Assembly (NCBI GenBank): GCA_030651815.1
Contig: JAUSBW010000096.1
Coordinates: forward strand, 1-36,874
Direction of reading: 5' to 3'
From: Methanoregula sp.
GTDB taxonomy: Archaea > Halobacteriota > Methanomicrobia > Methanomicrobiales > Methanospirillaceae
Length of the DNA stretch: 36,874 bases
The notes beneath the pieces are model-generated. The model saw nothing but the letters and a program-made list of their open reading frames with translations, had not been told where the DNA came from and did not search any database. The translations under genes and the position numbers were made by a program. Shown here piece by piece: positions 16,121-24,579 of this stretch (its first letter is position 1; each line of letters opens with the position of its first letter).

Positions 16121-16288
16121 ATGGTCGAACAGATCATCAACGGTTTGAGATATGATACGGAGAAATCCACGCTGATTGCGTCTTCAAAAGATGGGGCAAA
16201 ACATCTCTACCAGACAAAGAATAAACGATTTTTCGTAACTGTTCACCTCCCCCGGCACTTCAACCTCAATGGGTTCATTAAAGTATAA
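16121..16288 (+). CDS. Small protein, 55 residues, of the 'NGxRYDTEK' type
   Basis: An ATG at 16121 follows a very strong ribosome-binding sequence (GAGGTGAGGT). The product starts MVEQIINGLRYDTEKSTLIA and contains LYQTKNKRFFV. This pattern (INGxxYDTEKxTxIA followed by LYxTKNGxFF) occurs in a widespread family of small phage- and island-associated proteins of unknown function, normally about 90-120 residues. Here the frame ends soon after the second motif and the tail does not resemble the family, so it may be truncated. It lies between the operon terminator and a toxin-antitoxin pair. Confidence 0.55.
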   Translation: MVEQIINGLRYDTEKSTLIASSKDGAKHLYQTKNKRFFVTVHLPRHFNLNGFIKV

Positions 16289-16319
16289 CCATCTTTTAAA
16301 ATTTTACCGGGCTCCTCCA

Positions 16320-16393
16320 TCAACCGGTACAAACAACAGCGTTTTGTGGTTTGTACCAGCCAGCACCCGGTTGAGTGAGTTCATCGGGATCAT
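16320..16393. repeat. About 75-bp dispersed repeat, copy 1
   Basis: This segment and 17061-17135 share about 80% of positions, with small indels. The ends are inverted: TCAACCGGTACAAA at the left, then TTTGTACC and CCCGGTTGA on the right, so the RNA or single strand could fold. On the minus strand both copies also contain an ATG-P-M-x-x-LNRVL reading, which suggests alternatively that they are degraded ends of one small gene. The two copies bracket the RelE/ParE-like toxin-antitoxin pair. Confidence 0.7.
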
Positions 16394-16521
16394 CAAAGCG
16401 GGGAAAATTCAGATCCTTACATCAATAAATCCGATTACTCTCCTGTTCCAGCGCAGGATTTCATCTCCCCTGAAGTCCTGATACTAAACAGGTAAATAAT
16501 CGCAGCACGAAAATTATTGTA

Positions 16522-16725
16522 ATGACTGCCCAGGAGAGTGCATCAAAACGGATCTCCGTACGTCCTAGCACATGGGATGAGATCCACCGGCTGCGTAAAC
16601 CCGGCCAGACCTGCGATGATGTAATCCAGGGCCTGATTCGCAAAGGAAACCGGACCCGGTTGTATGATGATACGGACCGGATAATGACCCGGGGTAAATT
16701 CGCGGCGCTCTCCCGTGACATTTAG
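16522..16725 (+). CDS. Antitoxin-like protein (DUF7557/VapB type)
   Basis: A 67-residue protein that reads KRISVRPSTWDEIHRLRKPG followed by QTCDDVIQGLIR. This beta-strand plus two helices is the pattern of archaeal ribbon-helix-helix antitoxins of the DUF7557 kind. The C-terminal stretch is likely the toxin-binding tail. Its end overlaps the toxin gene by 11 bp, the normal antitoxin-first order. It probably binds its own promoter; no clear operator was found. Confidence 0.75.
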   Translation: MTAQESASKRISVRPSTWDEIHRLRKPGQTCDDVIQGLIRKGNRTRLYDDTDRIMTRGKFAALSRDI

Positions 16726-17017
16726 GCTCCTCATTGATGAGGTCGGGGCCTTGCCGTTTGTGAGCAGCCTGCCGGAAAAAAGCCGGCGGATCGTTCTTGA
16801 AAAACTGTTCTCTCTTGAAGATGATCCCTTTCCTGGGAAAGGCAGGGATAAAGAACTGATCAAGGCTCCGAAAGGGCGTTCCGATGAGAAAGTGTACCGC
16901 CTGCATATCGGCCATAGCTACACAGCATTCTACCGGGTCCAGATACCGGATAAAGCGGTGTATATCACCGAAGTCATGACCATCGAGCAGGCACATAAAA
17001 AATACGACCGGCTCTGA
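16715..17017 (+). CDS. RelE/ParE-family toxin
   Basis: A 100-residue protein starting with GTG at 16715 inside the antitoxin gene. The C-terminal half carries the RelE/ParE strand pattern DEKVYRLHIGHSYTAFYRVQ followed by KAVYITEVMTIEQAHKKY, with the basic and aromatic residues (K, R, H, Y) expected in the mRNA-cleaving fold. It probably acts on ribosome-bound mRNA, though ParE-type gyrase inhibition cannot be excluded. Both genes look intact. Confidence 0.8.
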   Translation: MTFRLLIDEVGALPFVSSLPEKSRRIVLEKLFSLEDDPFPGKGRDKELIKAPKGRSDEKVYRLHIGHSYTAFYRVQIPDKAVYITEVMTIEQAHKKYDRL

Positions 17018-17060
17018 TGATTCATCAAAGACGAGTGAAAAAGAAGTGGTGAGTTAAGAC

Positions 17061-17135
17061 TCAACCGGCACAAATAACGGGGCCTTTGCGATTTGTACCA
17101 GCCCAGCACCCGGTTGAGCGGCTTCATCGGGACCA
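17061..17135. repeat. About 75-bp dispersed repeat, copy 2
   Basis: Diverged partner of 16320-16393. Relative to copy 1 it has one extra base in GCCCAGC and one more near GGCCCC, so a reading frame shared by both copies is not kept. The dyad ends TCAACCGG and CCGGTTGA are both conserved. The rest of 17018-17386 shows no convincing gene. Confidence 0.7.
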
Positions 17136-17386
17136 TATACAATTGTTCCCCCGATCATGATGTTAAGCGCCATGCCCGACGTTGAGAGTCGGGCGCTGAC
17201 GGCCGGAAAAGCGCCACATGATGCTGAACCCGTATCTCTTCGTACTGTGCGGCAAACACCCGGGTTTTGTATCACTACGTTAAGATCGGACCGGTGTATC
17301 ATTGGGGTGTCATGGTCCGGTCGGATCGTTTCATCGGGTAATTATTTTCATAGACCGTGACGATAAATCATCCCCTCACTCCCGGC

Positions 17387-17590
17387 TTATTTCCCCAAAA
17401 ACCCCACAACCTCCCCAATATCCGTTACGGAGTGCACCGGGTAGATCTTCAAAAAAACAACCCGCAGCTCCTCATCCTCGCTCCAGCCCGTTCGGAAAAG
17501 CCGTTCTCGTCCCGGAAGATCCCGTACTTCTACAAAAAGGCATCGTGCAGCCGGAAACCGGAGATGCTTCACCATCGTCTCTTCTGGCAC
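17387..17590 (-). CDS. Small hypothetical protein (67 residues)
   Basis: On the minus strand a GTG at 17590 opens a 67-codon frame whose codon use resembles the neighbouring genes (many CGG, GGG and GAG). The product is mixed alpha/beta with no motif I recognise; it contains LRVVFLKIYPVHSV and ends DIGEVVGFLGK. About 20 bp upstream is an AT-rich AATTATAAG that could be its TATA box, giving a leaderless transcript. It is divergent from the VapB-like gene, with 40 bp between them that would hold both promoters. It could equally be a spurious frame. Confidence 0.4.
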   Translation of the reverse strand: MPEETMVKHLRFPAARCLFVEVRDLPGRERLFRTGWSEDEELRVVFLKIYPVHSVTDIGEVVGFLGK

Positions 17591-17630
17591 GATACTTATA
17601 ATTGATGTAACGTACAGCTTTCAGTATATT

Positions 17631-17798
17631 ATGGCACCATCATCAGTCCATCGACCGGTTACAGTTGTTTCCGGAGCGATAACAGGAAAGAAAACAGAAA
17701 AAAAAGCCAAATCCCCAGGTCAGAAAAAAGGGCTGTTCGGGCTGCTGAAAGGCTGGACTATTGACAGCCAGGCGATCAGCGACGAGCTCAAAGACTAG
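17631..17798 (+). CDS. VapB-like antitoxin (55 residues)
   Basis: An ATG at 17631 begins a 55-residue protein directly upstream (3 bp) of the PIN toxin. The C-terminus LFGLLKGWTIDSQAISDEL is the toxin-binding type seen in VapB antitoxins, where LFG..KG wraps the PIN active site. The N-terminal 35 residues are lysine-rich (KKTEKKAKSPGQKKG) and do not look like the usual ribbon-helix-helix or AbrB DNA-binding domain. The assignment rests on position and on the C-terminal motif. Confidence 0.75.
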   Translation: MAPSSVHRPVTVVSGAITGKKTEKKAKSPGQKKGLFGLLKGWTIDSQAISDELKD

Positions 17799-17801
17799 AC
17801 T

Positions 17802-18176
17802 ATGCCAACGTTTTTTGCCGACACTTATGCGATTATTGAACTCCTGAAAGGCTCGCCGCCCTACCGGTCCTATAATGATGCCGTGCTGGTCACCACAGAG
17901 TTCAACCTTGCGGAATTCGCCTATGCGGTAACCCGTGATTACCCCGATGCTGCACAGGAGATCTGTTCGAAGGTCAGGCATGGTATGAGACTATACCACC
18001 CGGGGGACAGGGATTACCTGCGTGCATCACACCTACGCCGCGAATCTGCACTGCTGGGAAAGAAATTCTCCCTGATCGATTGTGTCGGGTATTCCGTTGC
18101 GGAATCCCTTGCATTACCTTTTCTTACCGGTGACCGGGAATTTGAAGGGATGTCCGGAGTGGAATACGTCAAATAA
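17802..18176 (+). CDS. vapC: VapC-like PIN-domain toxin
   Basis: A 124-residue PIN-domain protein. The acidic residues expected for metal binding are all present: D7 (FFADTYAI), E38 (FNLAEFAY), D93 (FSLIDCVGY) and D111 (LTGDREFEG). VapC toxins are Mg-dependent RNases that cut tRNA or rRNA; the target here is unknown. Length is normal. It follows its antitoxin by 3 bp and is the second toxin-antitoxin pair within 1.7 kb. After its stop, 18177-18442 holds nothing that I recognise. Confidence 0.9.
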   Translation: MPTFFADTYAIIELLKGSPPYRSYNDAVLVTTEFNLAEFAYAVTRDYPDAAQEICSKVRHGMRLYHPGDRDYLRASHLRRESALLGKKFSLIDCVGYSVAESLALPFLTGDREFEGMSGVEYVK

Positions 18177-18442
18177 GCACTGTCTCTCACGTGGAATGGT
18201 GAACCGGTACAATGGTGGGATTCACGCGGCCGTTTCTGTGATATGCAAAAACCTTACAAATTACCTGGCCATGCCCCCTCCGACCTCCGCAACCCCCCGT
18301 CACTGTTTGTAATGGGTCATCTGAAAAGCGCATACAGCCACATGCAAACCCGGGGGCCGGGAAGAGCGGGGTCGCGGAAGGTGGCACCAGTCAGTGCCCT
18401 GCGCCATGTGACCCCGGCAACTCTCTATGTGTTTCCCCCCTG

Positions 18443-18715
18443 TCACTTCACCCCAAAGCCCGCAAACTCCCCGCTTGCCTCTCCCATTGTCACAGCAAGT
18501 GCATCCACGCGGATAACCACATCCCCTTCCGCTTTTACCATCCGCACAAACGCATCCAGCGCCGCCCGTTCACCTTCTGCTACCATCAGCACCGAGCCGT
18601 CCGGCATATTCTTCACATACCCGTTCACGCCGGCTGCCCTTGCACAGCCCGTGACAAAATACCGGTATCCTACACCCTGTACCTCACCGCGTGCAATTGC
18701 TGTGATCCGTATCAT
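18443..18715 (-). CDS. acyP: Acylphosphatase
   Basis: A 90-residue protein of normal length. The N-terminal GEVQGVGYRYFVTGCA contains the catalytic arginine (R18) in the phosphate-binding loop, and GYVKNMPDGSVLMVAEG supplies the catalytic asparagine (N36). It hydrolyses acyl phosphates such as 1,3-bisphosphoglycerate or carbamoyl phosphate. The ATG is at 18715. It stands alone; 18716-18936 holds no gene that I can support. Confidence 0.95.
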   Translation of the reverse strand: MIRITAIARGEVQGVGYRYFVTGCARAAGVNGYVKNMPDGSVLMVAEGERAALDAFVRMVKAEGDVVIRVDALAVTMGEASGEFAGFGVK

Positions 18716-18936
18716 TGTCCGAAAGATAGCGGTTCACTAACGTAAATCTTACCCTTTGAGAACTGGATTTAACCACGTATCATCTCTCCCCCTCCGCAAG
18801 GTGGGTGGGCTTGGATTACCCCGGTTTTGTCGCAATCAGACGATTTTCCGGCAGATTTCCTGAAAAAACCCGCAACAAAAAAATTCCGGAGTCAATCTCA
18901 CTTTACGCAGAGGTAATGGAATCGCCGGAAAAATTG

Positions 18937-19578
18937 TCATCGCTTATCCATCAGCACCGAGATCGCACAATGCGCCCCGGTTTTTCCCTCAATTTTGATG
19001 GTTTTTAATTCCCGTATTGAAAAAAAGGGAGAGAAAAGATCCTCCAGTTCAGATTCAGAAGAGAAATACAGGGTGGTACCTACCCGGGTCTTCCGGAACT
19101 TTCCGACGCCGCCAAACTGGGGGTCTTTCTCGCTGAAACAGACGGAAAAATAGATTGCTTCCGGGGTGAGGAGTTTATGGACCTTCCGGACATATTGTTC
19201 CCGGTCTTCCGGGAAGATATGGTGCAGAAATTCCCAGTCATAGGCAAAGTTAAACATACCAGGCACTTCCTCTACGTTCCCGAGCAGGTCAGCGACAATA
19301 AACCTGCAGCTGGCGTGTTTGTTCTTTGCATGCTCCCGTGCAATCGCGATTGCCGTCGGTGCACTATCGACACCGGTAACATCAAACCCGAGACCAGAGA
19401 GATATATCGCATAGTTTCCCGCACCGCAACCCAGATCAATGGTCCGGCAGGGACGAATCGTATCACTCTGCACGAGCTCAATAAGGGCATCGGGCGGAAT
19501 CTCGCTATTCCACGGAATGCTGTCGAGCGGTACCTCTTGATAAATCCTGTCCATATCGGGGTAATTCATTCCTGTCAT
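18937..19578 (-). CDS. Class I SAM-dependent methyltransferase
   Basis: A 213-residue protein with a Rossmann methyltransferase fold. Motif I is CRTIDLGCGAGNYAIYLSGL (about 44-63), followed by the acidic end of strand beta-2 (GVDSAPTAIAIA), CRFIVADLLG, and motif IV-like DWEFLHHIFPEDREQYV. The order PWNSEIPPDALIELV ahead of motif I recalls thiopurine-methyltransferase-like or small-molecule methyltransferases. Substrate unknown. Two starts are possible (19578, or the ATG three codons later at 19569); AGGATGACAGGA precedes the second. It is divergent from the hexuloisomerase gene, with about 250 bp between them. Confidence 0.85.
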   Translation of the reverse strand: MTGMNYPDMDRIYQEVPLDSIPWNSEIPPDALIELVQSDTIRPCRTIDLGCGAGNYAIYLSGLGFDVTGVDSAPTAIAIAREHAKNKHASCRFIVADLLGNVEEVPGMFNFAYDWEFLHHIFPEDREQYVRKVHKLLTPEAIYFSVCFSEKDPQFGGVGKFRKTRVGTTLYFSSESELEDLFSPFFSIRELKTIKIEGKTGAHCAISVLMDKR

Positions 19579-19826
19579 CCTAATAAAAATGTCAGTGGGT
19601 CGGGTGATTTAATGATTGCTGAGCATGGTTTAAAAAAACGTTCTGCAGCCATTCCGTGCAGAAGCACCCCGGCCAATGCAGCATGAGATGAGATGCCGGA
19701 GAAAACGTTTTGATATTTTTCACTCCGGTAATGGATTGCCCCTCGGTTGGCGTATTGCGCAGGCACCCCTCTCCTTTCAATACCGATACCCTCATATCGA
19801 CTGGTACAAAATATGCCTGTAGGACA

Positions 19827-20444
19827 ATGACTGACGAATTTTCTGATATACCGGGATTCATGGAGCAGATGGCAGAGTCGATAAAAAAGACTGCCATTCT
19901 GCTGGACAATGTTGAGACATCAGCATTCTTTGACCTGATGCTCAAGGCAAAGCGGATATATGTGGCCGGGGCCGGGCGCTCCGGACTGATCGCCCGGGCG
20001 TTTGCCATGCGGCTGCTTCACCTTGGCTATGAGGTTTATGTGGTCGGAGAGACTGTGACTCCGGCACTGGAGCCCGGCGATACGATGGTGGTCTTTTCAG
20101 GATCCGGCGAAACGGTATCGATGGCTACGTTTTGTGCTACTGTCAAAGGACTCGGGGGCACGACCTGTCTCATCACTGCCTCTCCGAACTCGAAGATAAG
20201 CAGGATCGCAGACTGTATTGTAAATCTGGGGGACCTCACCGGATATTACCGCGGGGACCACACCTCGTTTGAGGTCCGGCAGATGACCGGGCAGTACCGG
20301 TCGGTTTCGTCTGCATTCGCTCCTTTAGGGACGCTTTTTGAGACGCTCGCGCTGGTCTTTTCTGATGCGATCATCTCTGCGCTGATGGAAGCCAAAAAAG
20401 AGGATGCAGGGGAACTGAAAGGGCGGCTTACCAATATGGAATGA
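19827..20444 (+). CDS. hxlB: 6-phospho-3-hexuloisomerase
   Basis: A 205-residue SIS-domain protein. The phosphosugar-binding loop AGAGRSGLIARAFAMRLLHL (about 46-65), VVFSGSGETVSM and the C-terminal FAPLGTLFETLALVFSDAII match hexuloisomerases. It interconverts hexulose 6-phosphate and fructose 6-phosphate. Many methanogens use it with hexulose-phosphate synthase in the reverse direction to make ribulose 5-phosphate, because the oxidative pentose pathway is missing; HPS is not in this window. I chose the ATG at 19827, preceded by AGGA; the longer in-frame extension to 19710 lacks family similarity. A T8 run at about 20496 may end its transcript. Confidence 0.92.
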   Translation: MTDEFSDIPGFMEQMAESIKKTAILLDNVETSAFFDLMLKAKRIYVAGAGRSGLIARAFAMRLLHLGYEVYVVGETVTPALEPGDTMVVFSGSGETVSMATFCATVKGLGGTTCLITASPNSKISRIADCIVNLGDLTGYYRGDHTSFEVRQMTGQYRSVSSAFAPLGTLFETLALVFSDAIISALMEAKKEDAGELKGRLTNME

Positions 20445-20628
20445 CTGGACTGTCCGGGCTCACACGCGCTGTCATGCCAGATATCCGATCTCATAATTTT
20501 TTTTGTCACCCCCCTCCGCAGTTCCAATCCCGTTTCAATTGCACAATTCTCACTTTCACCACGCCCTCTCCCCTGGATTATATCCCCATCTCCCAAACGA
20601 TCAGATTCCTATAAAGGAACTGATTCAG

Positions 20629-20991
20629 ATGACCCCGCAACGAATCGAGACCGGCACACACGCGAGTGATACACTGGGTTTTTCAGAACTACTCTTCTCC
20701 GGGTGGCTGGAAATGTATGAAGACAACCGGCTCTATCTCCATTATATCATTTCACGAGATCGGAACGAGGGCCATACCCAGGCCCTGCTTCACAGGTGGC
20801 TGTTGGAAGGGTACGATGTCCGGGTGGTGATGCCAAGGCCCATCATGCAGCATATCTTAAAAAAGTTCCAGTTCGTCCCGTCCCTTGAACGTCTCTCCGA
20901 TCATTACGAGGACGATGTCGAAGTCTGGTACCGGCCGGGAGTCGGGCACCCGTATCACTCGCCCGTCCTTCCAATAGTACTGGCCGGGTAG
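20629..20991 (+). CDS. Hypothetical protein (120 residues)
   Basis: The ATG at 20629 is preceded by AAAGGA; an earlier in-frame start at 20503 would add a proline/histidine-rich stretch unlike a folded protein. The product contains SELLFSGWLEMYEDNRLYLH, then HTQALLHRWLLEGYDVRVV and ILKKFQFVPSLERL, ending DVEVWYRPG. The helix followed by a strand and a KKFQFVP-like turn is reminiscent of the C-terminal half of GNAT proteins, but the acetyl-CoA loop is not evident. I do not recognise the family. It lies between hexuloisomerase and EndoQ on the same strand and might be co-transcribed with the latter. Confidence 0.65.
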   Translation: MTPQRIETGTHASDTLGFSELLFSGWLEMYEDNRLYLHYIISRDRNEGHTQALLHRWLLEGYDVRVVMPRPIMQHILKKFQFVPSLERLSDHYEDDVEVWYRPGVGHPYHSPVLPIVLAG

Positions 20992-21154
20992 GGTTGATTT
21001 TTAGAAACGAACGCGTCCCCTCTGCATCTCCGTACGACACACCGGGTTGGATCTCTCTTACGATCAAACCCCCTCAAGCTGCCCTGTGGGGAGAACTTTT
21101 GCCTTTTTCATCCCGCGAAAATATATCCTGCGAGGAGCAACCATACACGTACCA

Positions 21155-22276
21155 ATGCTTGTAAATGCCGACCTGCATATCCATTCCCCTTACTCTATGG
21201 CCGTCTCCCGCTTCATGCAGCCTGAGCAGCTGCTCGCGGGGTGCATGACAAAGGGCATCCATGTACTTGGCACGGGTGACGCACTCCACCCGATCTGGCG
21301 TAAGACATGGGAACCTTTCTTAGAGAATGATGCCAATGTTATCATAGTCCCCACAGGTGAAGTAGAAGACGAACGAAGGGTGCACCACCTGATCATGGCA
21401 GAGGACTTCTCGCAGTTTTCCGAGTTACAGGCACTCATGGAAGGCACGTGTAAAAGTTTTTCAACGAGCGGCCGCCCGCATGTCTACCTGTCCGGGGAGA
21501 AGATCGCGCAGTATGCACATGAAGTCGGGGCGATGATAGGCCCCGCCCATGCGTTCACCCCGTGGACTGCGATGTATGCCTATTGTACCAGTGTTGCTGA
21601 CTGCTATGGAAGTGAACCTATCGACTTTCTCGAGCTGGGCCTTTCAGCGGACAGCTCGTACGGTGCGGGAATTGCGGAGCTTGATACTATTCCCTTTCTC
21701 ACCAACTCCGATGCCCACAGTCCCCGGCCGGATAAACTCGGGCGGGAGTTCAACCGGCTCCGGCTTCTGGATCTCACGATCAAAGACGTCCTCACCTGTG
21801 TAAAGAACGGAGCCATTGAGATGAATGCCGGGTTCTTTCCCGAAGAAGGGAAATACAACCGCACTGCCTGTACGCGGTGTTATACCCAGTACTCACTGGA
21901 GGAGGCAATGCAGCATGCATGGCGGTGTCCTGCTGACGGCGGTATCATAAAAAAAGGCGTATCGGATCGCGCAAAGGAGCTCTCTTCTGCAGGCATACAC
22001 AGTCCCCGCCCCCCGTATTTCCATATCATCCCGTTAGGGCAGATCATCCAGACCATGGAAGGCACGTCCTCATCCCGCACGAAGAAATGCACATCACTCT
22101 ATAATCGGTTTATCGCAGAGTTCGAAAACGAGATCGAGGTACTCATCAATGCACCGATCGCCGATATACGCGCCATTCATCCAAGGGTAGCTGATGCCAT
22201 TTCCGCTCTACGTAGCGGGACCGTGATCCTGCACCCGGGGGGCGGCGGGAAGTACGGGACGTTCTCACTGGAATAA
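21155..22276 (+). CDS. Endonuclease Q family protein (PHP-like)
   Basis: A 373-residue protein matching the archaeal EndoQ/TIGR00375 family in length and motifs. PHP metal ligands are visible in NADLHIHSPYS (D6, H8, H10), GTGDALHP, GEVEDERRVHHLIM, GPAHAFTPW and FLTNSDAHS. A zinc-ribbon-like segment follows (CTRCYTQYSLEEAM, then AWRCPADGG) and the C-terminal part has repeated helical motifs (VLINAPIADIRAI). EndoQ cuts DNA 5' of deaminated bases such as uracil, hypoxanthine and xanthine; that activity is known for relatives. The ATG at 21155 fits the family N-terminus; GAGGAG lies about 17 nt upstream, which is rather far, and a TATA-like AAAATATATC near 21117 suggests a short leader. Confidence 0.85.
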   Translation: MLVNADLHIHSPYSMAVSRFMQPEQLLAGCMTKGIHVLGTGDALHPIWRKTWEPFLENDANVIIVPTGEVEDERRVHHLIMAEDFSQFSELQALMEGTCKSFSTSGRPHVYLSGEKIAQYAHEVGAMIGPAHAFTPWTAMYAYCTSVADCYGSEPIDFLELGLSADSSYGAGIAELDTIPFLTNSDAHSPRPDKLGREFNRLRLLDLTIKDVLTCVKNGAIEMNAGFFPEEGKYNRTACTRCYTQYSLEEAMQHAWRCPADGGIIKKGVSDRAKELSSAGIHSPRPPYFHIIPLGQIIQTMEGTSSSRTKKCTSLYNRFIAEFENEIEVLINAPIADIRAIHPRVADAISALRSGTVILHPGGGGKYGTFSLE

Positions 22277-22327
22277 TTAATCCAGAAATCCAGCCGCTTC
22301 CGGATGATTCTCGATAAATTACGAGCA

Positions 22328-22487
22328 ATGGGGATAAACCATCCTTCCAGGACCATCTGCAGTAAACGGCATTACTTCTGGTTTGGGAGGATATAGCGGT
22401 TATTTTGCCAACCCCTACGGGTTTCTCTGGGAAATCGCGTATAACCCGTTCTGGAAATTTGACCGGAATGGGAATGTGAAGATATAA
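22328..22487 (+). pseudogene. Fragment of a glyoxalase/VOC-family gene with frameshift
   Basis: The frame ending at 22487 reads FGGYSGYFANPYGFLWEIAY followed by NPFWKFDRNG, the C-terminal signature of VOC (glyoxalase/bleomycin-resistance) proteins, whose last metal-ligand Glu lies in the LWE motif. The preceding family segment (RTICSKRHYFW) is present in a different frame, so a 1-bp shift lies near 22378-22384. The first two thirds of the gene are missing. It lies in a run of non-coding sequence between EndoQ and catalase. Confidence 0.75.
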
Positions 22488-22667
22488 TCGCTTTTTTGGG
22501 GGATCCAAAATGACAGTCAGGGCTTTTTTGGCATCATTGACGGCCAGTACACTGATGAGCTGCTCATCAGTGATATGGACACGATCCGTGATGTTGCTGC
22601 GCATACGGATCTGCTCGATGCAGCGTACCGGAAGGGATATCTCACCGGCAAATCAGATACAGCGTAA
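22488..22667 (+). other. Open frame after the VOC fragment, probably a gene remnant
   Basis: The same frame as the VOC stop stays open to a TAA at 22665-22667 and gives about 59 protein-like residues (FFGIIDGQYTDELLISDMDT, then DAAYRKGYLTGKSD). There is no start codon until an ATG at 22575, which would leave 30 residues. It probably belongs to a decayed gene; I do not recognise it. Confidence 0.3.
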
Positions 22668-22767
22668 TCTCCTGTCGTAAAAAACCCTTCAGGAATTCTT
22701 TCGCACCATTTTTGATCTCGCAGGTTTTTACAAAAAAATGGAGCAGCCCTCTACCGCACAAAGCCGC

Positions 22768-24228
22768 TCACTTCACCCTGTCAAGCGGGATACCGAGTGC
22801 GTCCGCAACACCCTTGCCATACGCTTTGTCGGCCTTTAAGCAGTTCCCGATGTGGCGGATCTTGATGAACTCGGGCGCATCGCCCATGGCACGGGCGGTA
22901 TTCTCGCAGAGCACCTTCTGCTGCGCCTTGCTCATCAGCCGGAAGAGCATGCCTGGCTGGGTGTAATAATCTGAGTCGTCCTCTCGGAAGTTCCATGCTT
23001 TTGCTGCGCCGGAGAGCTCGAACGGGGGTTCTTTATATTCGGGTTGCTCCTGCCACTCGTCAAAACTGTTCGGCTCGTAGCCTACGGCTGACCCGTGATT
23101 CCCGTCCACCCGCATCTGGCCGTCGCGATGGGAGGCATGGGCGATGGCATTTTTCGGGCGGTTGACCGGGATCTGGTGGTGGTTGATGCCGAGCCGGTAC
23201 CGCTGTGCGTCCCCGTAGGAGAAGAGGCGGCCCTGCAGCATCTTGTCCGGCGAGAAGCTGATGCCCGGGACAACCGCCGCGGGGTTGAACGCGGCCTGTT
23301 CCACGTCCTGGAAGTAATTATCCGGGTTCCGGTTCAGCTCGAGCACGCCCACCTCAATGAGGGGGAAGGTCTTGTGGAACCAGACTTTGGTTAAGTCAAA
23401 GGGATTGTAGGGCATCTTCTTTGCCTGCTCCTCGGTCATCACCTGGATGAACATCGTCCAGCGGGGGAAGTCACCCTTGTCGATGCTCTCGAGCAGGTCG
23501 CGCTGGTTGCTCTCGCGGTCCTTTGCAACAACCGCTTCAGCTTCCTCGTCTGTGATATTCATTATTCCCTGCTGGGTTTTCAAGTGGAACTTGACCCAGA
23601 CCCGCTCGTTCTTTGCATTGATCATGCTGTAGGCGTGACTCCCAAAGCCGTGCATGTGGCGGAAGGAATAGGGAATGCCCCGGTCGCTCATAACGATGGT
23701 CACCTGGTGCAGTGCCTCGGGAAGGGATGTCCAGAAATCCCAGTTGTTCTTTGCTGAGCGCATGTTGGTGCGGGGATCGCGCTTCACGGCACGGTTGAGG
23801 TCCGGGAACTTGTGCGGGTCGCGGAGGAAGAAGACCGGGGTGTTATTCCCGACAAGGTCCCAGTTCCCCTCCTCGGTATAGAACTTCATGGCAAATCCCC
23901 GGATGTCGCGCTCCGCATCAGCTGCACCGCGCTCGCCGGCAACGGTCGAGAAGCGGACAAATGCTTCGATCTCCTTGCCTGCCTTTGCGAAGATCTTTGC
24001 CTTGGTATACCGGGTGATATCGTGGGTCACCGTGAACTTACCAAAAGCGCCAGAGCCCTTGGCATGCATGCGCCGTTCGGGAATCACTTCGCGGTCAAAG
24101 TGCGCAAGCTTTTCTAAGTACCAGACGTCCTGCAGCAGCATGGGGCCACGCGGGCCTGCCGTGATGGCATTCTGGTTGTCGGGAACCGGTGCCCCTGCAG
24201 CGGTCGTGAGTTTCATCTTCTTTTCCAT
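22768..24228 (-). CDS. katA: Monofunctional haem catalase
   Basis: A 486-residue protein, the usual size of small-subunit clade 3 catalases. The distal His is H55 ([13 protein letters not shown]), the distal Asn N128 ([11 protein letters not shown]), and the proximal haem ligand is Y338 in [14 protein letters not shown]. The catalase signature [15 protein letters not shown] is intact. The enzyme turns H2O2 into water and oxygen in the cytoplasm. The ATG at 24228 is preceded by GAGGTG at 9-nt spacing. It is divergent from the ahb haem-synthesis operon, which would supply its cofactor. Strict anaerobes such as methanogens often carry one catalase for brief oxygen exposure. The gene is complete and its GC content matches the neighbours. 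Confidence 0.96.
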   Translation of the reverse strand: MEKKMKLTTAAGAPVPDNQNAITAGPRGPMLLQDVWYLEKLAHFDREVIPERRMHAKGSGAFGKFTVTHDITRYTKAKIFAKAGKEIEAFVRFSTVAGERGAADAERDIRGFAMKFYTEEGNWDLVGNNTPVFFLRDPHKFPDLNRAVKRDPRTNMRSAKNNWDFWTSLPEALHQVTIVMSDRGIPYSFRHMHGFGSHAYSMINAKNERVWVKFHLKTQQGIMNITDEEAEAVVAKDRESNQRDLLESIDKGDFPRWTMFIQVMTEEQAKKMPYNPFDLTKVWFHKTFPLIEVGVLELNRNPDNYFQDVEQAAFNPAAVVPGISFSPDKMLQGRLFSYGDAQRYRLGINHHQIPVNRPKNAIAHASHRDGQMRVDGNHGSAVGYEPNSFDEWQEQPEYKEPPFELSGAAKAWNFREDDSDYYTQPGMLFRLMSKAQQKVLCENTARAMGDAPEFIKIRHIGNCLKADKAYGKGVADALGIPLDRVK

Positions 24229-24579
24229 GGAATTGACACCTCATTTTTCAGCTTTGGAGGAGAGACTGTTCAGGCAAAGCCCGTATGGTAGCCTTTTTCC
24301 CTCTTGTCACATTAACCTTCGCAAAACGGCACACCCTGACTTTGGCTTCTGCTCGTACGGGAAAGATTTTTCCGATTCTTCGGTCTCCATTGTCGAGAAG
24401 AAGTTGCAGATCGACAAAAAAAATCCTTTTTCTTGTCCCGGATCCAGCAGCAGTTTTTTTTCAGATATTCAACGGTAAACCCGCCCGGCAATGGCATGCC
24501 AACGGCCCCGGTATGCCCGCACCAAATATTTTTTACTCTCTTACCTCAAAGTGAATCAGGTAGCAAAGGGATTGAAGCT
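24229..24579. promoter_or_regulatory. Divergent promoter region between catalase and the ahb operon
   Basis: No gene is seen in this 351-bp gap. AAATATTTTTTA near 24526 is a plausible TATA box for the rightward ahb operon, with a start site near 24555-24560. An inverted GGAAAGATTTTTCC lies at about 24360-24373, in the middle of the gap, and could be an operator for one or both directions. The catalase-side TATA box is not clear. Confidence 0.4.

Noticed and set aside
17157-17360. Plus-strand frame after the second dispersed repeat
   Set aside because: No start signal, no motif and atypical composition; not enough to call a gene.
19710-19826. Longer N-terminus for hexuloisomerase
   Set aside because: The added residues have no family similarity and the ATG at 19827 has its own ribosome-binding sequence.
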